From NCBI GenBank assembly GCA_001970955.1, contig MPUH01000278.1, positions 1 to 64,000 of the forward strand: a stretch of 64,000 bases of DNA. The letters are read 5' to 3'. The DNA is from Stentor coeruleus (taxonomy: Eukaryota > Ciliophora > Heterotrichea > Heterotrichida > Stentoridae). A program made the position numbers and the translations under genes. Shown here one piece after another: positions 1-10,717 of this stretch; the first letter of the stretch is position 1, and each line of letters begins with the position of its first letter. Under the pieces are notes generated by a model. The model made no database searches. It was not told the origin of the DNA and saw only the letters and a list, made by a program, of their open reading frames with translations.

Positions 1-297
1 AAAAAATGCAAAAAGTTTTCGATCATCTCGTAGATATAATTGAGAATATTCAAGTCCTGGTGGGGAGAAATTAGAATGAACTGAAAGGATTCCCCATTCT
101 AGAGCAGTAAGGCTAAATGTTTTAAGTTCAGAAGAGTATTGGTTAAGTTCATAGTCAAAACCCCCAAATGTGATTATACGATTTTTTACCTCATCGTAGA
201 CAGCTGTTGCACCTGTTAGTCGACTTGGAGGGCTTCCTGTTGAAGGGATTTTGGCTATATCGAAAGCCAAGGCTATTTTAAACCAATAAAAGAGCAT
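1..297 (-). CDS. Kelch-repeat protein, N-terminal part, runs off the left edge
   Basis: Reading the minus strand from an ATG at 297, with an in-frame TAA directly upstream, the frame stays open for 99 codons to the window edge. The product starts MLFYWFKIALAF and then has PPSRLTGATAVYDE followed by RIITFGGFD. This is the classic kelch blade pattern: R-x-x-x-A, a hydrophobic strand, then a GG pair. Kelch blades build beta-propellers used for protein binding. The hydrophobic first dozen residues could be a signal peptide or simply the first strand. Only about one and a half blades are visible, so the partner domain is unknown. The frame lacks a stop because the window ends, so a gene finder that needs complete ORFs would miss it. 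Confidence 0.7.
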   Translation of the reverse strand, partial: MLFYWFKIALAFDIAKIPSTGSPPSRLTGATAVYDEVKNRIITFGGFDYELNQYSSELKTFSLTALEWGILSVHSNFSPPGLEYSQLYLRDDRKLFAFF

Positions 298-357
298 TTA
301 TATTAAATCTAGCTTTTGAAAATTTTGAGTTAATAATAATATTTCATCGTACTTTTG

Positions 358-438
358 AAAGCTTTAAGTTTAAATTTGAGTTAAAGTAAGTAAGATGNAA
401 AGCTTTAAGTTTAAATTTGAGTTAAAGTAAGTAAGATG
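358..438. repeat. 40-bp direct duplication around N398 (assembly junction)
   Basis: Positions 358-397 and 399-438 are identical and separated by one N. An unmerged contig overlap is the simplest reading. Confidence 0.85.
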
Positions 439-953
439 CTAAGAGTGGAGAAAAATATAACAACGATCTAATTATTTGAAGATGAAAAATGGAAAAGATA
501 TAATAGTCTTATATAGTAGCAAATATTTTAGTTAAACAAATGACTTTGATTTAAGCAGGCTTGAATATATATGCTAAGTAAAGAAATCATAGCTTAAATA
601 TTAGTATTAATTCTATTTATTTAAAAGATTATAGACTCTGTGTTTTCTTGACTTTCCATGTAAGGGTTTTAGTATTCCCAGCATCGCCTTTAGGCCGATA
701 TTTTTTATTTTATTCGTTCACAGTAGATATCAAACTTGATATTTTTATTTGATTTATCTATTCGATTATCGATAATACGGCTTTTTAAGTAAAACTTGAT
801 ACTCAGAAAATTATTTTGATAATATTTCTGAGAATCTTAATATTTTTGGTTCATTCAGAAAGCACAAATTAATTATTTCAAGATTGAGTGTAAGCAAATT
901 CTTCTGCGATTTTTTCAGACGAATTTGATTAGTTCTTAAATTTTTTATTTTGT

Positions 954-1022
954 TAAGTACTAAGCATGCTGCAAATTATTTTTAAAANTAAGTACTAAGC
1001 ATGCTGCAAATTATTTTTAAAA
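954..1022. repeat. 34-bp direct duplication around N988 (assembly junction)
   Basis: Positions 954-987 and 989-1022 are identical and separated by a single N, the same pattern as at the other N positions. Confidence 0.85.
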
Positions 1023-2931
1023 ATATGAACCTAGGCTTGTTATACTAATTATTTTTAAAGATTTACTTAGCATTGAAAGTTGTATTATAGATATAATATG
1101 CTATTGATAAGTTTTTAATAATAAGTTTGGGATATTTTAGTTATGGGCGATAATTTTATAAAAAAATAGAGCTAAAATTTTATTTGCAATCAGTAGTTAT
1201 TTGATAGCAAGAATGTCATGCTTTGCTATAGGGATATTAGAATATTAAATTCATAATTCAATCTTTCTATATTCACCTTTGAGTCTTTTAAAAATTATAC
1301 CTAATTCCATATTTTCGCACAAGTTATCTACTTTCCTCATATATTTTTCTTTATAATATACCCCTATGAATCCTTCAAGAAATATTATAGCTACAATAAA
1401 AATCTATATCAAACTAAAAAACTGATTCAAAATCCTCTAATAATCATAAGCAAATGCTATTAAATTTCCTCTTATTCTCATTCCTATATTAAAAGGTTTT
1501 CTTTTGATAAGTGTTGCATACAATAAAAAAACCGCTTAATTTATTAGGAATTTCTGAAGAAGATCCTATATTAGCCCCGACCACTTTACAAAACTTTTAG
1601 ATTCTTTAATTTAATATAGCTGATGCATTAGATTGAGTTAATCTAAAATTATAAATTTCAACAGATTTATGCAGTTTTATCCTCTTATTTCATAAATAAT
1701 CATTACTAAAGAAAAGTTAAAACCTTTGATTTTGTATAAAAATTCTTTCAGATACATATTCTTGGTATAGTTCATTATCAATCCTGCTATCTATTATACA
1801 AGTTATTGAAATAAGTAACAAAAGAAAAATACTCTAAAGTTTTTTTAATAGACTACAAAATCATTTAAATATTGTGAATTCTGATTAGTGAAAATCGATT
1901 TACTTTTTATCTTATTTTTCCCTTACAACTAAAATGAATTTATATTAACTTATAGCTAAATTTTCATCAAGTAAATATTAACCTTTATGTAATTAAATGC
2001 ATCTAGACTACTTGAATTTCTTTGATGCTAGTCCATAAAAAATCCTTACATTTTCTTAAAAAATATAAAAATCTAGTTTTCTATTAGACATGCTATATAG
2101 AAATCTTATCCACAAACATAAAAATCATTTTTCCCTAATCTTTAAATCATCCTCTTAATTTTGACTATAAGATTTTTTATTCGAAATTTAATTATTTCTT
2201 TTATTGCAATATCCTAATTATATATATTTACCATGTTGTTGCAAATTAAACATAAAAGTTGTCTAAAGTTAACTTGAATTTATATAAAAACCCCTCAATA
2301 CTCACCTTTCTCAAGTTCTATATATATAAAAATCCTTAATTCATGCAAAGATGAATCCAAAACTTTTAAATAACTAGAAGATGTCTAGCTTTATATATAT
2401 GTTCAAAATTTGATTGAGATAAATAAAAGTTTACTATAACTCACACTAAAATACCCTTTCAGTAGTCATCAAATAGTCATTTAATATTTTATTAACAATC
2501 ATAGCCTTTAACACAATTTTCAAAGCATTTTTATCCTTTTCACACTCTTTAGCCTTTAAACAGAGCTGGGGTAAATTTCATTCCTGTCATTTTATCTATT
2601 TGTTCAAGTGAGATCTTCTATTAAGTACTGTTTTTTGAATACTATTACCAAACACGAACTTAAAGACTTGGATCTGTTTATGATTCTACAACTAAATATT
2701 GCTTGGATATTACCATAATATTATATGATGAATAAAGTTTAGGGTTATTTAATGTATTGAAAAATTCAATAATTTGCTTGTGAATGATTTGCTATTTTAA
2801 ATACTGAACAATGTTTAAGAAAAGCTATCAAAATAATACTGATGAAAAAATTGATTCCTACTGTGAAATCCCATATCTAAACTCTTGTTATTAGGTTTTC
2901 AAATATGGAGGCATTTTCATAGATATAAAAT

Positions 2932-3819
2932 ATGGCCAAAGTTATGATGAATATCTACAATGACCATAATCTCTTTAAATCCAAAGACGGAGAAGCGTTT
3001 AAAGCAATCGATTATTCAAATTTTACCTATTCTCCTAAATCTTTCATTCGAGAAAAAGGTAGTAAATCCATTTTGAAAGATTCTAGATCATTCTATCCCG
3101 TTCCAAAGGGTAACTCTCCATATTCACTTGCTAAGAAGGCTGAATATATTGAAAAGGATCTGGCTAAAGCTGAATCCTTATATAAGAAAGCTATAAGTGA
3201 AGGAGACAGACCAGAAAGCGCTATAAAAGATTTGGCTGGGGTTATTCATCAACAGGGTAAAACACTTGAAGCTATTGAGATCCTCAAACAGCATAAATAT
3301 CTTTTTGCATCTGATCCAGGAAAATATGAAAATCTTCTCCAAAATCTTCGACGTCAAGTAGTGCAAAAAGGAAACAGGCTCAATAAATTCCTTAAACTAT
3401 CCCCTTTGCCTCTAGACTCAACATCTGAGCAAATTTTCTCCCTTTTCACTAACAGTAAGCGAATAATTGATATTGAACTCTACAGTGAGGGTTCACACAT
3501 TTATGCAATTCTTAAATTCTCAACTCATTCAGCAGCACGTAAAACTCTTGAAGGCTTTTTAGGCTGGGATCAATACAAGGTCGAGTGGGTTTCTATAACA
3601 GGAGATCTTGCAGGAAATGCAGGTTCTAAAAGAGGAGATATGAAGAAAGATCGGGTTTTATTTGTATGCAAGGTCTTCCACCGAGACCCGGAATCACGGG
3701 TCCTAGTCTTACCAATAGAAAGCAATCCAGTAATAGCAAATCTTGAGTTAAAATCCAATGAATATAAGCATCTTATCGGTAGTGACCTTCTTGGGGTTCT
3801 AGATAATCCGGATAATTAA
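2932..3819 (+). CDS. TPR and RRM-like protein, 295 aa
   Basis: The ATG at 2932 follows in-frame stops and the frame ends in TAA. Residues about 64-135 form helical pairs of TPR type (KAESLYKKAISEGD, then AIKDLAGVIHQQGKTLEAIEIL). Residues about 150-232 resemble an RRM fold: a first strand near PLPLDSTSEQIFSLF, a second strand around IIDIELYS, a third strand YAILKFSTHSAARKTLEGF, then a closing strand YKVEWV. The strong aromatic RNP signatures are weak, so RNA binding is not assured. The first 60 residues are basic and probably disordered. A TPR plus RRM-like pairing suggests an RNA-linked adaptor, which is inference. No intron is seen. Confidence 0.65.
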   Translation: MAKVMMNIYNDHNLFKSKDGEAFKAIDYSNFTYSPKSFIREKGSKSILKDSRSFYPVPKGNSPYSLAKKAEYIEKDLAKAESLYKKAISEGDRPESAIKDLAGVIHQQGKTLEAIEILKQHKYLFASDPGKYENLLQNLRRQVVQKGNRLNKFLKLSPLPLDSTSEQIFSLFTNSKRIIDIELYSEGSHIYAILKFSTHSAARKTLEGFLGWDQYKVEWVSITGDLAGNAGSKRGDMKKDRVLFVCKVFHRDPESRVLVLPIESNPVIANLELKSNEYKHLIGSDLLGVLDNPDN

Positions 3820-4000
3820 ATTAATAATAATCTTATTTCTAAAATCAAAAAATATAAGGGAAACTATTGAAATAGTCATTAATATGTGTTGTGGAGGATT
3901 AGCTGAAGAAAGTGAGAAAATTTTAAAAGTTTTTTTGACTCTAAGAATACAGATATCAAAAACTTATAAGTGAAAAAAAACTTAAATTTATATTAAAGAT

Positions 4001-4625
4001 AAAAAATCATAATAACTTGAATTTTCATTGAGGGAGATGCTAGATTTAAAACACAATCAAAAATTTTTAGTGGAGAATTTCGTATATAAATTAGGAAAAT
4101 TATAAATACAAAATTAAGAAGTGCTATCAAAAACTATGAATTAAAAATTAAATGCTTTTGATGATTATTATATAAATAAAGTCATTGAGAATAAGAAAAT
4201 TATTATAGGAAAATTGATTAAATAAGTTAGAAAGTTATATTTGGAATTCGGTAAAAATTAATTTCATCAATTATCTGAAAAAAGATACTCAAGGATAACC
4301 TATATTTATCTAGGTAACGAAGATAATAATTAGCTGAAAAAGATGACTGATGAAAAGATTACAGATTGGAAAAAAGAATATAAAAAAACATCAAAAGATT
4401 TTAGGATTGAAAAATAAAATTACAGAAAGAATTGTTGATTTCTGCAAATATTAGCAGAATTTAAGCCAAGTTGGATAATTTAAGATCAGATGAAGATCGA
4501 GGCTGGATAAAGAAAAAATCCTTATTTTAGAGTCAGAAAAAAAGCTGTTTAATGCTGAAATTTCAAAATTAGAAACTGAACTTATATTGAAAATAAATAA
4601 TTAAGTGAATTAAATAATGCTTTTT
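4001..4625 (+). pseudogene. Possible decayed coiled-coil gene
   Basis: Within the 1.1-kb gap after 3819 the plus strand is purine-rich and contains long stretches that read like coiled coil, for example MTDEKITDWKKEYKKTSKDF near 4341 and LDKEKILILESEKKLFNAE near 4500. They are broken by several TAA/TAG codons, mostly where glutamine would fit, and the open frame changes near 4400 with no 15-nt GT-AG intron to explain it. That mix of stops and frame changes fits a pseudogene whose CAA/CAG codons mutated to stops. AT-rich sequence can imitate coiled coil, so confidence is low. The rest of the gap holds nothing I can name. Confidence 0.35.
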
Positions 4626-4900
4626 TAACAAAGAACTCCTTATGTTACAAGCTACTACTGCATAGGGTAAGTTGAGTTTATAATTTTACATGAAGAATAT
4701 AGCAATTTGGTTTTTTTAAGTAAAAAACTAGTCATAATAATAAGAAAAACTTGATTGGAAAAGGAAATTAGTTTCTTTTTATAGAAAATAAACTTATCCT
4801 TACATATAATCGTCATATCTACAAAGATTTTACATACTTAAATAAAAAAATTATATAAAGAAGAATTTCCTTATATCAAGTTCTAATAAATAATAATTAA

Positions 4901-5473
4901 ATGTTTTTAAGAGCTCTAAGAAGTTTTAGCTTCAAGCCCACAAAGCCTTTGATATTCCAAGACAAAAAGACTTTGATTGTGAAAAACGATAGCCTAGAAA
5001 GTCTAAAAAAATATTTTACTGCCGGGTTTATCGGAGTTCCTGGGCTCATGCTATACAGACTTCTAGCTCATCACTCATCAATGGGTTGGATTAATTTCAT
5101 ATTTAGTCTCGGGACTTTTACAGGTTCCACAGTTCTATCAAGAGCATGGTTCAAAACAACATCTAAATTAATCACAAAAATTAGCCTAATGGATGATGGT
5201 AAGACAATTGAGATTAGCACTTTTTCACATTTTACAGAAAAAAAAACAGTCAAAATCAAAATAAAAGACATAATCAACCCTGAAGAAAATATCGGGACCA
5301 AAATTAAAATGCAGCGCTTTAATACTTGGGTTATTGAAACTAATAAAGGTGAAGCATATCATATATTCCCTAACTCAGATGCATATGAAAAAGAGGTTTT
5401 AAAAGCTATACTTAAAGGTGAGGAAATTGAAATCTCAAAAAAAGCTAACAATGATAATGTTATCGATATTTAG
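4901..5473 (+). CDS. Small two-helix membrane protein, mitochondrial type, copy 1
   Basis: 190 aa. The N-terminus (MFLRALRSFSFKPTKP) is rich in Arg, Ser and hydrophobics without acids, as in mitochondrial presequences. Two hydrophobic helices follow at about residues 37-55 and 62-82, separated by a short loop. A soluble C-terminal half then contains the strand pattern ITKISLMDDGKTIEISTF. Two helices followed by an 'L-x-x-DGKT-V' strand recall the TMEM70/TMEM186/TMEM223 group of mitochondrial inner-membrane assembly factors, but that link is from memory of the architecture and not proven. The next gene, 46 bp downstream on the same strand, has the same layout, so the two are probably a tandem duplication. 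Confidence 0.65.
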   Translation: MFLRALRSFSFKPTKPLIFQDKKTLIVKNDSLESLKKYFTAGFIGVPGLMLYRLLAHHSSMGWINFIFSLGTFTGSTVLSRAWFKTTSKLITKISLMDDGKTIEISTFSHFTEKKTVKIKIKDIINPEENIGTKIKMQRFNTWVIETNKGEAYHIFPNSDAYEKEVLKAILKGEEIEISKKANNDNVIDI

Positions 5474-5519
5474 TAAATAGAAATCTTAATATTTCATATA
5501 TTATGATATATATATAAAT

Positions 5520-6092
5520 ATGCTCAATCGAGTGATTTATAGGTATTTACATGTTCCAACAAGTAAATTAGAGTTCAAAAAAGGCATGTGCTGGGTACTT
5601 AAGGATGAGAAAATTGAAAGAGCTATTTCGATGAATATCGGCTCTGCATTTGTTGCACCCATGATAGTATTGTTTGGACTAAAATTTAAAGCTTATAGTA
5701 TTTTAAGTGCAGTTGCTTTTCCGGCTTTCCCTTTTATAATTTCCAATTATCTGTTCTATTCGATGGCAAAAAGCGTTGTTAATGAAATTCTTCTTCACAA
5801 TGATGGTAAGACGGTAACTTTGAGAACATGCTGCAGCGCTGAATTACAGATATTTAAGATTGAGGAACTGAAATTCTCTGACCCTGGAAATAAATTTTTG
5901 GGAGCTTTTTACAAGGCTATTACCCTACCTGATAATGAAGTCCTGTTTATACCAAAAATTGCTGAAATTTTGCATAAGGATGTTTTGGAAAAAATTATGG
6001 AAGGTGAAGAAATCCACATAGACGAAAATGATAAAGAGGATAAAGAGGATAAAGAAGATAAAGATGAAGATAATAGCGAAAAAAATGAATAA
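5520..6092 (+). CDS. Small two-helix membrane protein, mitochondrial type, copy 2
   Basis: 190 aa, the same length and layout as its upstream neighbour: a short N-terminal region, two hydrophobic helices at about 42-57 and 62-80, then VNEILLHNDGKTVTLRTC, which lines up with ITKISLMDDGKTIEISTF in copy 1. Both end their globular part with a K-x-x-x-GEEI motif (KAILKGEEIEI and EKIMEGEEIHI). The copies are clearly diverged in sequence, so the duplication is old. Copy 2 adds an acidic low-complexity tail of repeated KED units (residues about 170-190), encoded by near-identical GATAAAGAG triplet blocks that could vary in number. The whole spacer from copy 1 is 46 bp. Confidence 0.65.
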   Translation: MLNRVIYRYLHVPTSKLEFKKGMCWVLKDEKIERAISMNIGSAFVAPMIVLFGLKFKAYSILSAVAFPAFPFIISNYLFYSMAKSVVNEILLHNDGKTVTLRTCCSAELQIFKIEELKFSDPGNKFLGAFYKAITLPDNEVLFIPKIAEILHKDVLEKIMEGEEIHIDENDKEDKEDKEDKDEDNSEKNE

Positions 6093-6256
6093 TTTATAGA
6101 AGCTAATATTCTTAAGAGTCACAAAATATTAAAATCATCAATTTTTTTCACTTTTAAATAAAATCTACAACAAAACTAGAATCAGTATTTTAATCACAAA
6201 TCCAAATACTTCAACCAAAAAACTTACAAACCATTAACATTTATTCAAACATTAAA

Positions 6257-7327
6257 TTATTTCTCCCTTGTTGGTGAAATAGACCTCACATATCTCTTGT
6301 ATTTTTCAATAGCTTTTAATGCATTTTCACCTTCAGCCTTAGTTATCTGAGCATCATCCGGTTGTATTCTTGCAATCAATAGTTTTCTTTTATAAGCAGA
6401 AAGTTTCATTGAAACAGTAAAATAAGGTTTAGCAAGGGGTCCTTCTGATAGCCTCCCAACTAAACTAGACAAAGCCCCTTTAAGCATACTTCTTGCAAAA
6501 ACTTGTTGGAATTGTTGATAAGAAATTTTCCCAAGTTTATTTTCTACAGGACCTAATAATCGTTTAGCATCAAGAGTATTACCTACAATAGCTTTTTCAA
6601 CAAGTTTATGGGCGACCTCCTCAGCATCAGCATAATTTTCATTTTTCAAGTCTACTTCTTTCCACCACTCATTGATAATAGTTAAATGATCAGCCATAGT
6701 AACCCCAGAAAAAGTTTGATTAGGTGCTGCACCTATAGTACTTGATTTTTTATGATCAGCTTGAAACATTGTAAAACCTAAAATTTTCACTCCAGGAACC
6801 ATAGCTGATTTTTTTTCCCTGTTTTTCTCTGAACCTATATTCAATCTATCAAGTATATAATCAGTCCTTCTATCCCCAGAGCAAAACATCATCATATCTT
6901 CCAAACTCAATTTGAGTCTTGAAATTTCAGGTTCCTTAAAAGCAGCACATAATATCTTCATAATTTTTACCTTAATCAAAGAAGCTGGCTCTGTTGCAAG
7001 ACCTAAAAAAATCAGTTGCTCTACAACTTTCAAACCTCTGACTTTACCTAAATTGTCAACTTCTAAAGAGTTAAACAAAGCTTTAAGAAGATCAACTAAT
7101 GCTGAGTTTTTAACTTTTTTCGAAGGCTCTCGCTTTTCTGCCCATGATTTTGCTTGGAACTCAGCAGCCTAGGTTAAAATTACCTTTGCATATGAGGCGT
7201 TAAATTGAAAAGGCTTACGTATTACTGGAAGTTTTTCTGCACTTGAGTTCCTTATTGTGATCTTTGTTATCATATCTTCAATTACTTCAGGACTTTGAGT
7301 TGCGTATCTATCCAAGCTTGATTTCAT
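6257..7327 (-). CDS. Unknown 351-aa protein, two exons
   Basis: The gene starts at the ATG at 7327 (MKSSLDRYATQ), not at an internal TTG. A 15-nt intron at 7169-7183 (GTAATTTTAACCTAG) joins ...NASYAK to AAEFQAKSWAEK in phase 0; removing it gives one 351-aa frame. The protein is basic and mostly helical, with stretches such as VDNLGKVRGLKVVEQLIFLG and KLGKISYQQFQQVFARSML that resemble EF-hand helices without a complete Ca2+ loop. I do not recognise the family. It converges with nothing close by: the tandem membrane-protein pair ends 164 bp away on the other strand. Confidence 0.75.
7169..7183 (-). other. 15-nt intron, phase 0
   Basis: GTAATTTTAACCTAG on the minus strand; removing it fuses two frames. 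A is at position 10, and left in, it would add an in-frame TAG. Confidence 0.85.
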
Positions 7328-8043
7328 TATTTATCTTTATGAGAATTTTTAAGATATTTGGATTAGTAGTTAAGAAATGATTTAAAAGATTGTGATGGAC
7401 TTTTTGAATCTGAGAAATTTTGTTGGCTGAGGTTTTGGATAAGATTTTTTAGATATAGATAGAATTTAATGTATGGCTATAGGTTAATTATTATAGAAAA
7501 AAAAACTGAGAATTAGACTTAGGTTGTTAGGAATTATAGGATTAAAGCTTTGGTTTTATGGGAAAGAGAGCTTGTGATAGATTTTTTTTAGGCTAATTTA
7601 TGGGTTTTTAGTTGTGGAATTTTTATAAATCAAAGATAAAGTTTAGAGATAAAAGATAAGAGCAAAATTGTAATAGTCTTTGGTTTAAATAAAACAAAGA
7701 GGCTTATAAATTTTATATTAAATTTAGATTTTCTGGGCTGAATTATATGTTGACAAATTTTGAAAGACTTGTGATAAATATATGATTTATGAGGTTTCTA
7801 GTTTTTTGTATGGAGAAATTAATAAAGAATGGATTCTTGGATAGTTCAAACTTTTTTAGATTTTATTGTAGTTTTTATGGTGATCTTTTGCACTTATGAG
7901 TTTCTATATAAATTGATATACAATTCATAAAAGAAAATAACTAGATTTTAGTAATAAGTTACAACCAGATGTTGAACTCTAGTTTATTATCAGCATCCAA
8001 GAATTTTTCAAGGTGTAACAGTGCCTTGATAATCTTAATTACT

Positions 8044-8140
8044 TCAAATCAAAAGTTCTTTCTTGATGCTTATTAAAAATAAAGATTTATTNTCAAATCA
8101 AAAGTTCTTTCTTGATGCTTATTAAAAATAAAGATTTATT
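8044..8140. repeat. 48-bp direct duplication around N8092 (assembly junction)
   Basis: 8044-8091 and 8093-8140 match exactly across a single N. Confidence 0.85.
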
Positions 8141-8281
8141 TGTCTAGTAAAAGTCAAATTATGATGAAAGTTTTAAAGAGTATATATATACTGGTCTATA
8201 TTACAAAATATGAAAGNTTGTCTAGTAAAAGTCAAATTATGATGAAAGTTTTAAAGAGTATATATATACTGGTCTATATTA
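8140..8281. repeat. 64-bp direct duplication around N8217 (assembly junction)
   Basis: 8140-8203 and 8218-8281 match. Unlike most junctions, 13 extra bases (8204-8216) sit between the first copy and the N, as if a poor contig end had been kept. Confidence 0.8.
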
Positions 8282-8620
8282 ATTGCAAATAGTAAAACAC
8301 AATATTCATATTAAGCCTTACCAATATTTTACATCTAATAAAACCCAAAAATCTACTTAAAAATATTTTTAAATAAACTATAATCAATACAACATCTCCT
8401 TAACAAAAATGCAAATCCTTCATTTCCTTATCTCTAAAATTTTTATCGCTAAAACAAACTATTTATAGCCCCATCTCATAAAATAATCTTCCATAGTAAA
8501 ATACCATCCTCCTAAATCCCTAAATAAAACTTCCTCCATTCACCCAGCCCTAATCCAAACCTCAATCTAAAAAAAACTATAATCCTCATAAAATCAAACT
8601 AAAATATAATTACTAGGAAA

Positions 8621-10582
8621 ATGGGTAACAATGATAGTCGGACAATCTTCAGAGACCAAATCCAAATACTAGTCAATGAAGATATCCCATCTGACAAATT
8701 CGAATACTGGGACATGCTTTTCAATCTATCCATTACCCCTTCAGATGTATACTCAATGATCCCTGATGCAGACATAATCACATTATTAACAAACCGTAAA
8801 GACAATTTCTTACGTCTTTTAGATTATTCATTATCAATACTAGATGATATAGCCTTAACTCAAGATCTTACTCCAATCAAAATCACTGCAGGTTGTAGTT
8901 CAGCAAAAATCCTTGTCAGACTTATACCTTTTATAGCAGAAGATAATAGTATAATGTGGGATGATCAATACAGAGGGATTAAAATTATTATCACTATTTT
9001 AAAACTCATGTTTACAAGTAATTTTGCAGTATCAGGAAAAGTTAAAAATGAGATTTCTGATTGTGAGAATTATGATGAAAATAGGATTTGGGGGTATGGC
9101 TTGAAGAAAGGTGTGAATAATGAACAGGTTAATGGGATGATGTGGATGGTAAGATATGATCTGGTTAGGATATTATTGGCTTTATGTTCGACTGAAATGT
9201 TTAGAAAACCTAATGAGTCTTCTAGGAATTTGTATGCCCTTTTTATTGTATCTAAAGCTAATGCGTATGTATCACAGATGTTTTATTCATTAGTAAATAC
9301 AGTGGTGAGCTTTAATCATATGGGATATTGGAAATTGCCTTATAGCAGTTATTTTAATTATGAATATCAAGAAAAAACTGTTCAAATATCGATACAGCTT
9401 TTATGCAGTTTGACTTATGTTAAAAATGAACTTTATGATAATATTTGCTTACTTGAAAAAGCTGGGTTTAATGATGAAGATTTTTCTAAGAATTATTTTG
9501 TTACTAAGCTTAATGAAATTAATCAACAAGAAGATATGCTTTATATTTACAATTCCTGCAAAGAGATTTTAAGTATTGTTACTATATCGCAAAATACTTA
9601 TCTTCCAGGATCAGTTAAAGATATCCAATGTAAAGATGAGATTATTCTTTTGCTTTGGATTTTAATAAAACATTCTCCATGTTTCAAAGAGTTTTTAGGG
9701 TCTCAAGAAAATGCTTATGAAATAATTATTCCCTTAGTTCAGATGTTAAATTCCCAAGACTTTATAATTACTTCATGCACAAGCTATATTTTATTACACT
9801 TAAGCACACTTAGAGGAGTCTCTTCAAATCTTCATCACCCTTTCCCTAATGTAAGCATGGACTTACCATTGTTTTATGGCAACTATTCAGATTTTATCAT
9901 TATAGCTTTAAGTAGAATAGTATTCATGAACAGTCTCTACTATACACCTTTATACCCTTATTTCTTTATGACAATATGCAATATTTCTCCTTATATAAGG
10001 TCATTATGCCCAAATTCATCCCAATCTCTAATAAAATTACTTGAAAAAGTTTCAACGAGGATTTTCTTATTAGAAAGCGAAAAAAACAATTACCTACTCT
10101 TTTATATATTAGAGACAATTAACAATATTATCGAGTATCAATGGCAAGCTTCTTCAGTACTTGTACTCAATTTGATCCGTAAAAAAGAAACACTTTACAA
10201 GATCTTCCAACTTCCTGAAAGGTGGGAAGAAACTAAAGAGTCTACAGAGAGCTGGAAAACAAAAGATTGGTTTAACAAATGGGCTCAATTATTGCCTTTT
10301 GATATCTTAAAATGCTTAATGCAACATGTTATTCCAAATCTTGAGTCTTTTACCAAATCAAATCCAAAAGCTTCAGAAGATCAGATTTTAAATCATATAA
10401 GCCAAATAACTTTAATCGGGCTGCTTCCTCCTCCAGGCCGAATAATACCCCGTATTATAGAAGTGAGTCATTACTCAGATATATATGAAAATGCATATTT
10501 ATGGACGCTTATTTATACTAAAAGTATTCCATATGAGATTGTTCCAAGAAGAAAAATACAATTAGTAAGTTTTTCTGAATAA
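8621..10582 (+). CDS. HID1: HID1-family protein (Golgi/dense-core vesicle factor)
   Basis: 653 aa. The start MGNNDSRTIFRDQIQ matches the HID1 N-terminus (MGxxDSK/R-x-x-FR), including Gly2 and Ser6 of an N-myristoylation site. Further matching landmarks are LVRLIPFIAED near residue 110, the NTVVSFNHMGYWKLPYSSYF block near 235-255, and the C-terminal AYLWTLIYTK segment that fits the family's last conserved strand. HID1 proteins are peripheral membrane proteins of the medial/trans-Golgi needed for dense-core vesicle sorting in animals; a role in extrusome or cortical-granule cargo sorting here is inference. Animal HID1 is nearer 790 aa, so loops are shorter. No intron is seen. The reading frame contains many Gln codons, all CAA/CAG, supporting standard code use. 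Confidence 0.85.
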   Translation: MGNNDSRTIFRDQIQILVNEDIPSDKFEYWDMLFNLSITPSDVYSMIPDADIITLLTNRKDNFLRLLDYSLSILDDIALTQDLTPIKITAGCSSAKILVRLIPFIAEDNSIMWDDQYRGIKIIITILKLMFTSNFAVSGKVKNEISDCENYDENRIWGYGLKKGVNNEQVNGMMWMVRYDLVRILLALCSTEMFRKPNESSRNLYALFIVSKANAYVSQMFYSLVNTVVSFNHMGYWKLPYSSYFNYEYQEKTVQISIQLLCSLTYVKNELYDNICLLEKAGFNDEDFSKNYFVTKLNEINQQEDMLYIYNSCKEILSIVTISQNTYLPGSVKDIQCKDEIILLLWILIKHSPCFKEFLGSQENAYEIIIPLVQMLNSQDFIITSCTSYILLHLSTLRGVSSNLHHPFPNVSMDLPLFYGNYSDFIIIALSRIVFMNSLYYTPLYPYFFMTICNISPYIRSLCPNSSQSLIKLLEKVSTRIFLLESEKNNYLLFYILETINNIIEYQWQASSVLVLNLIRKKETLYKIFQLPERWEETKESTESWKTKDWFNKWAQLLPFDILKCLMQHVIPNLESFTKSNPKASEDQILNHISQITLIGLLPPPGRIIPRIIEVSHYSDIYENAYLWTLIYTKSIPYEIVPRRKIQLVSFSE

Positions 10583-10717
10583 TTAGTTTGAAGTATAAGA
10601 AATAATTATTACAGGAACTTTTCATATAATAAATATGATTTAAAAGATTATCTAATATCTTATTTTAATTAGATGATTATTATTTAAATTCTCATTACCT
10701 AATTCAACTATATTATA

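Larger units (their letters stand above)
298..2931. other. Intergenic, no supported gene
   Basis: AT-rich sequence between the kelch start and the gene at 2932. Two assembly duplications lie here, at N398 and N988. Around 2540-2700 the minus strand carries two short open stretches in different frames (one reads SLEQIDKMTGMKFTPALFKG before a stop) that look coding in composition. They could be the remains of a gene, but are too short to call. No tRNA-like structure was found. Confidence 0.5.
7328..8620. other. Intergenic, no supported gene
   Basis: Divergent promoter space between the minus gene starting at 7327 and HID1 at 8621. It contains two neighbouring assembly junctions (N8092, N8217) and otherwise only AT-rich sequence. 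The last 300 bp before HID1 is pyrimidine-rich on the plus strand. Confidence 0.5.

Noticed and set aside
640-710. A less AT-rich patch, considered as tRNA or small RNA, or as a coding remnant (IGLKAMLGILKPLHGKSRKH on the minus strand).
   Set aside because: No cloverleaf could be drawn and the open stretch is only about 35 codons with no start.
4001-4625. TAA/TAG at Gln-like places as evidence for a second genetic code.
   Set aside because: The frame also changes twice, which code change cannot explain. C-to-T decay of CAA/CAG in a pseudogene gives the same picture.
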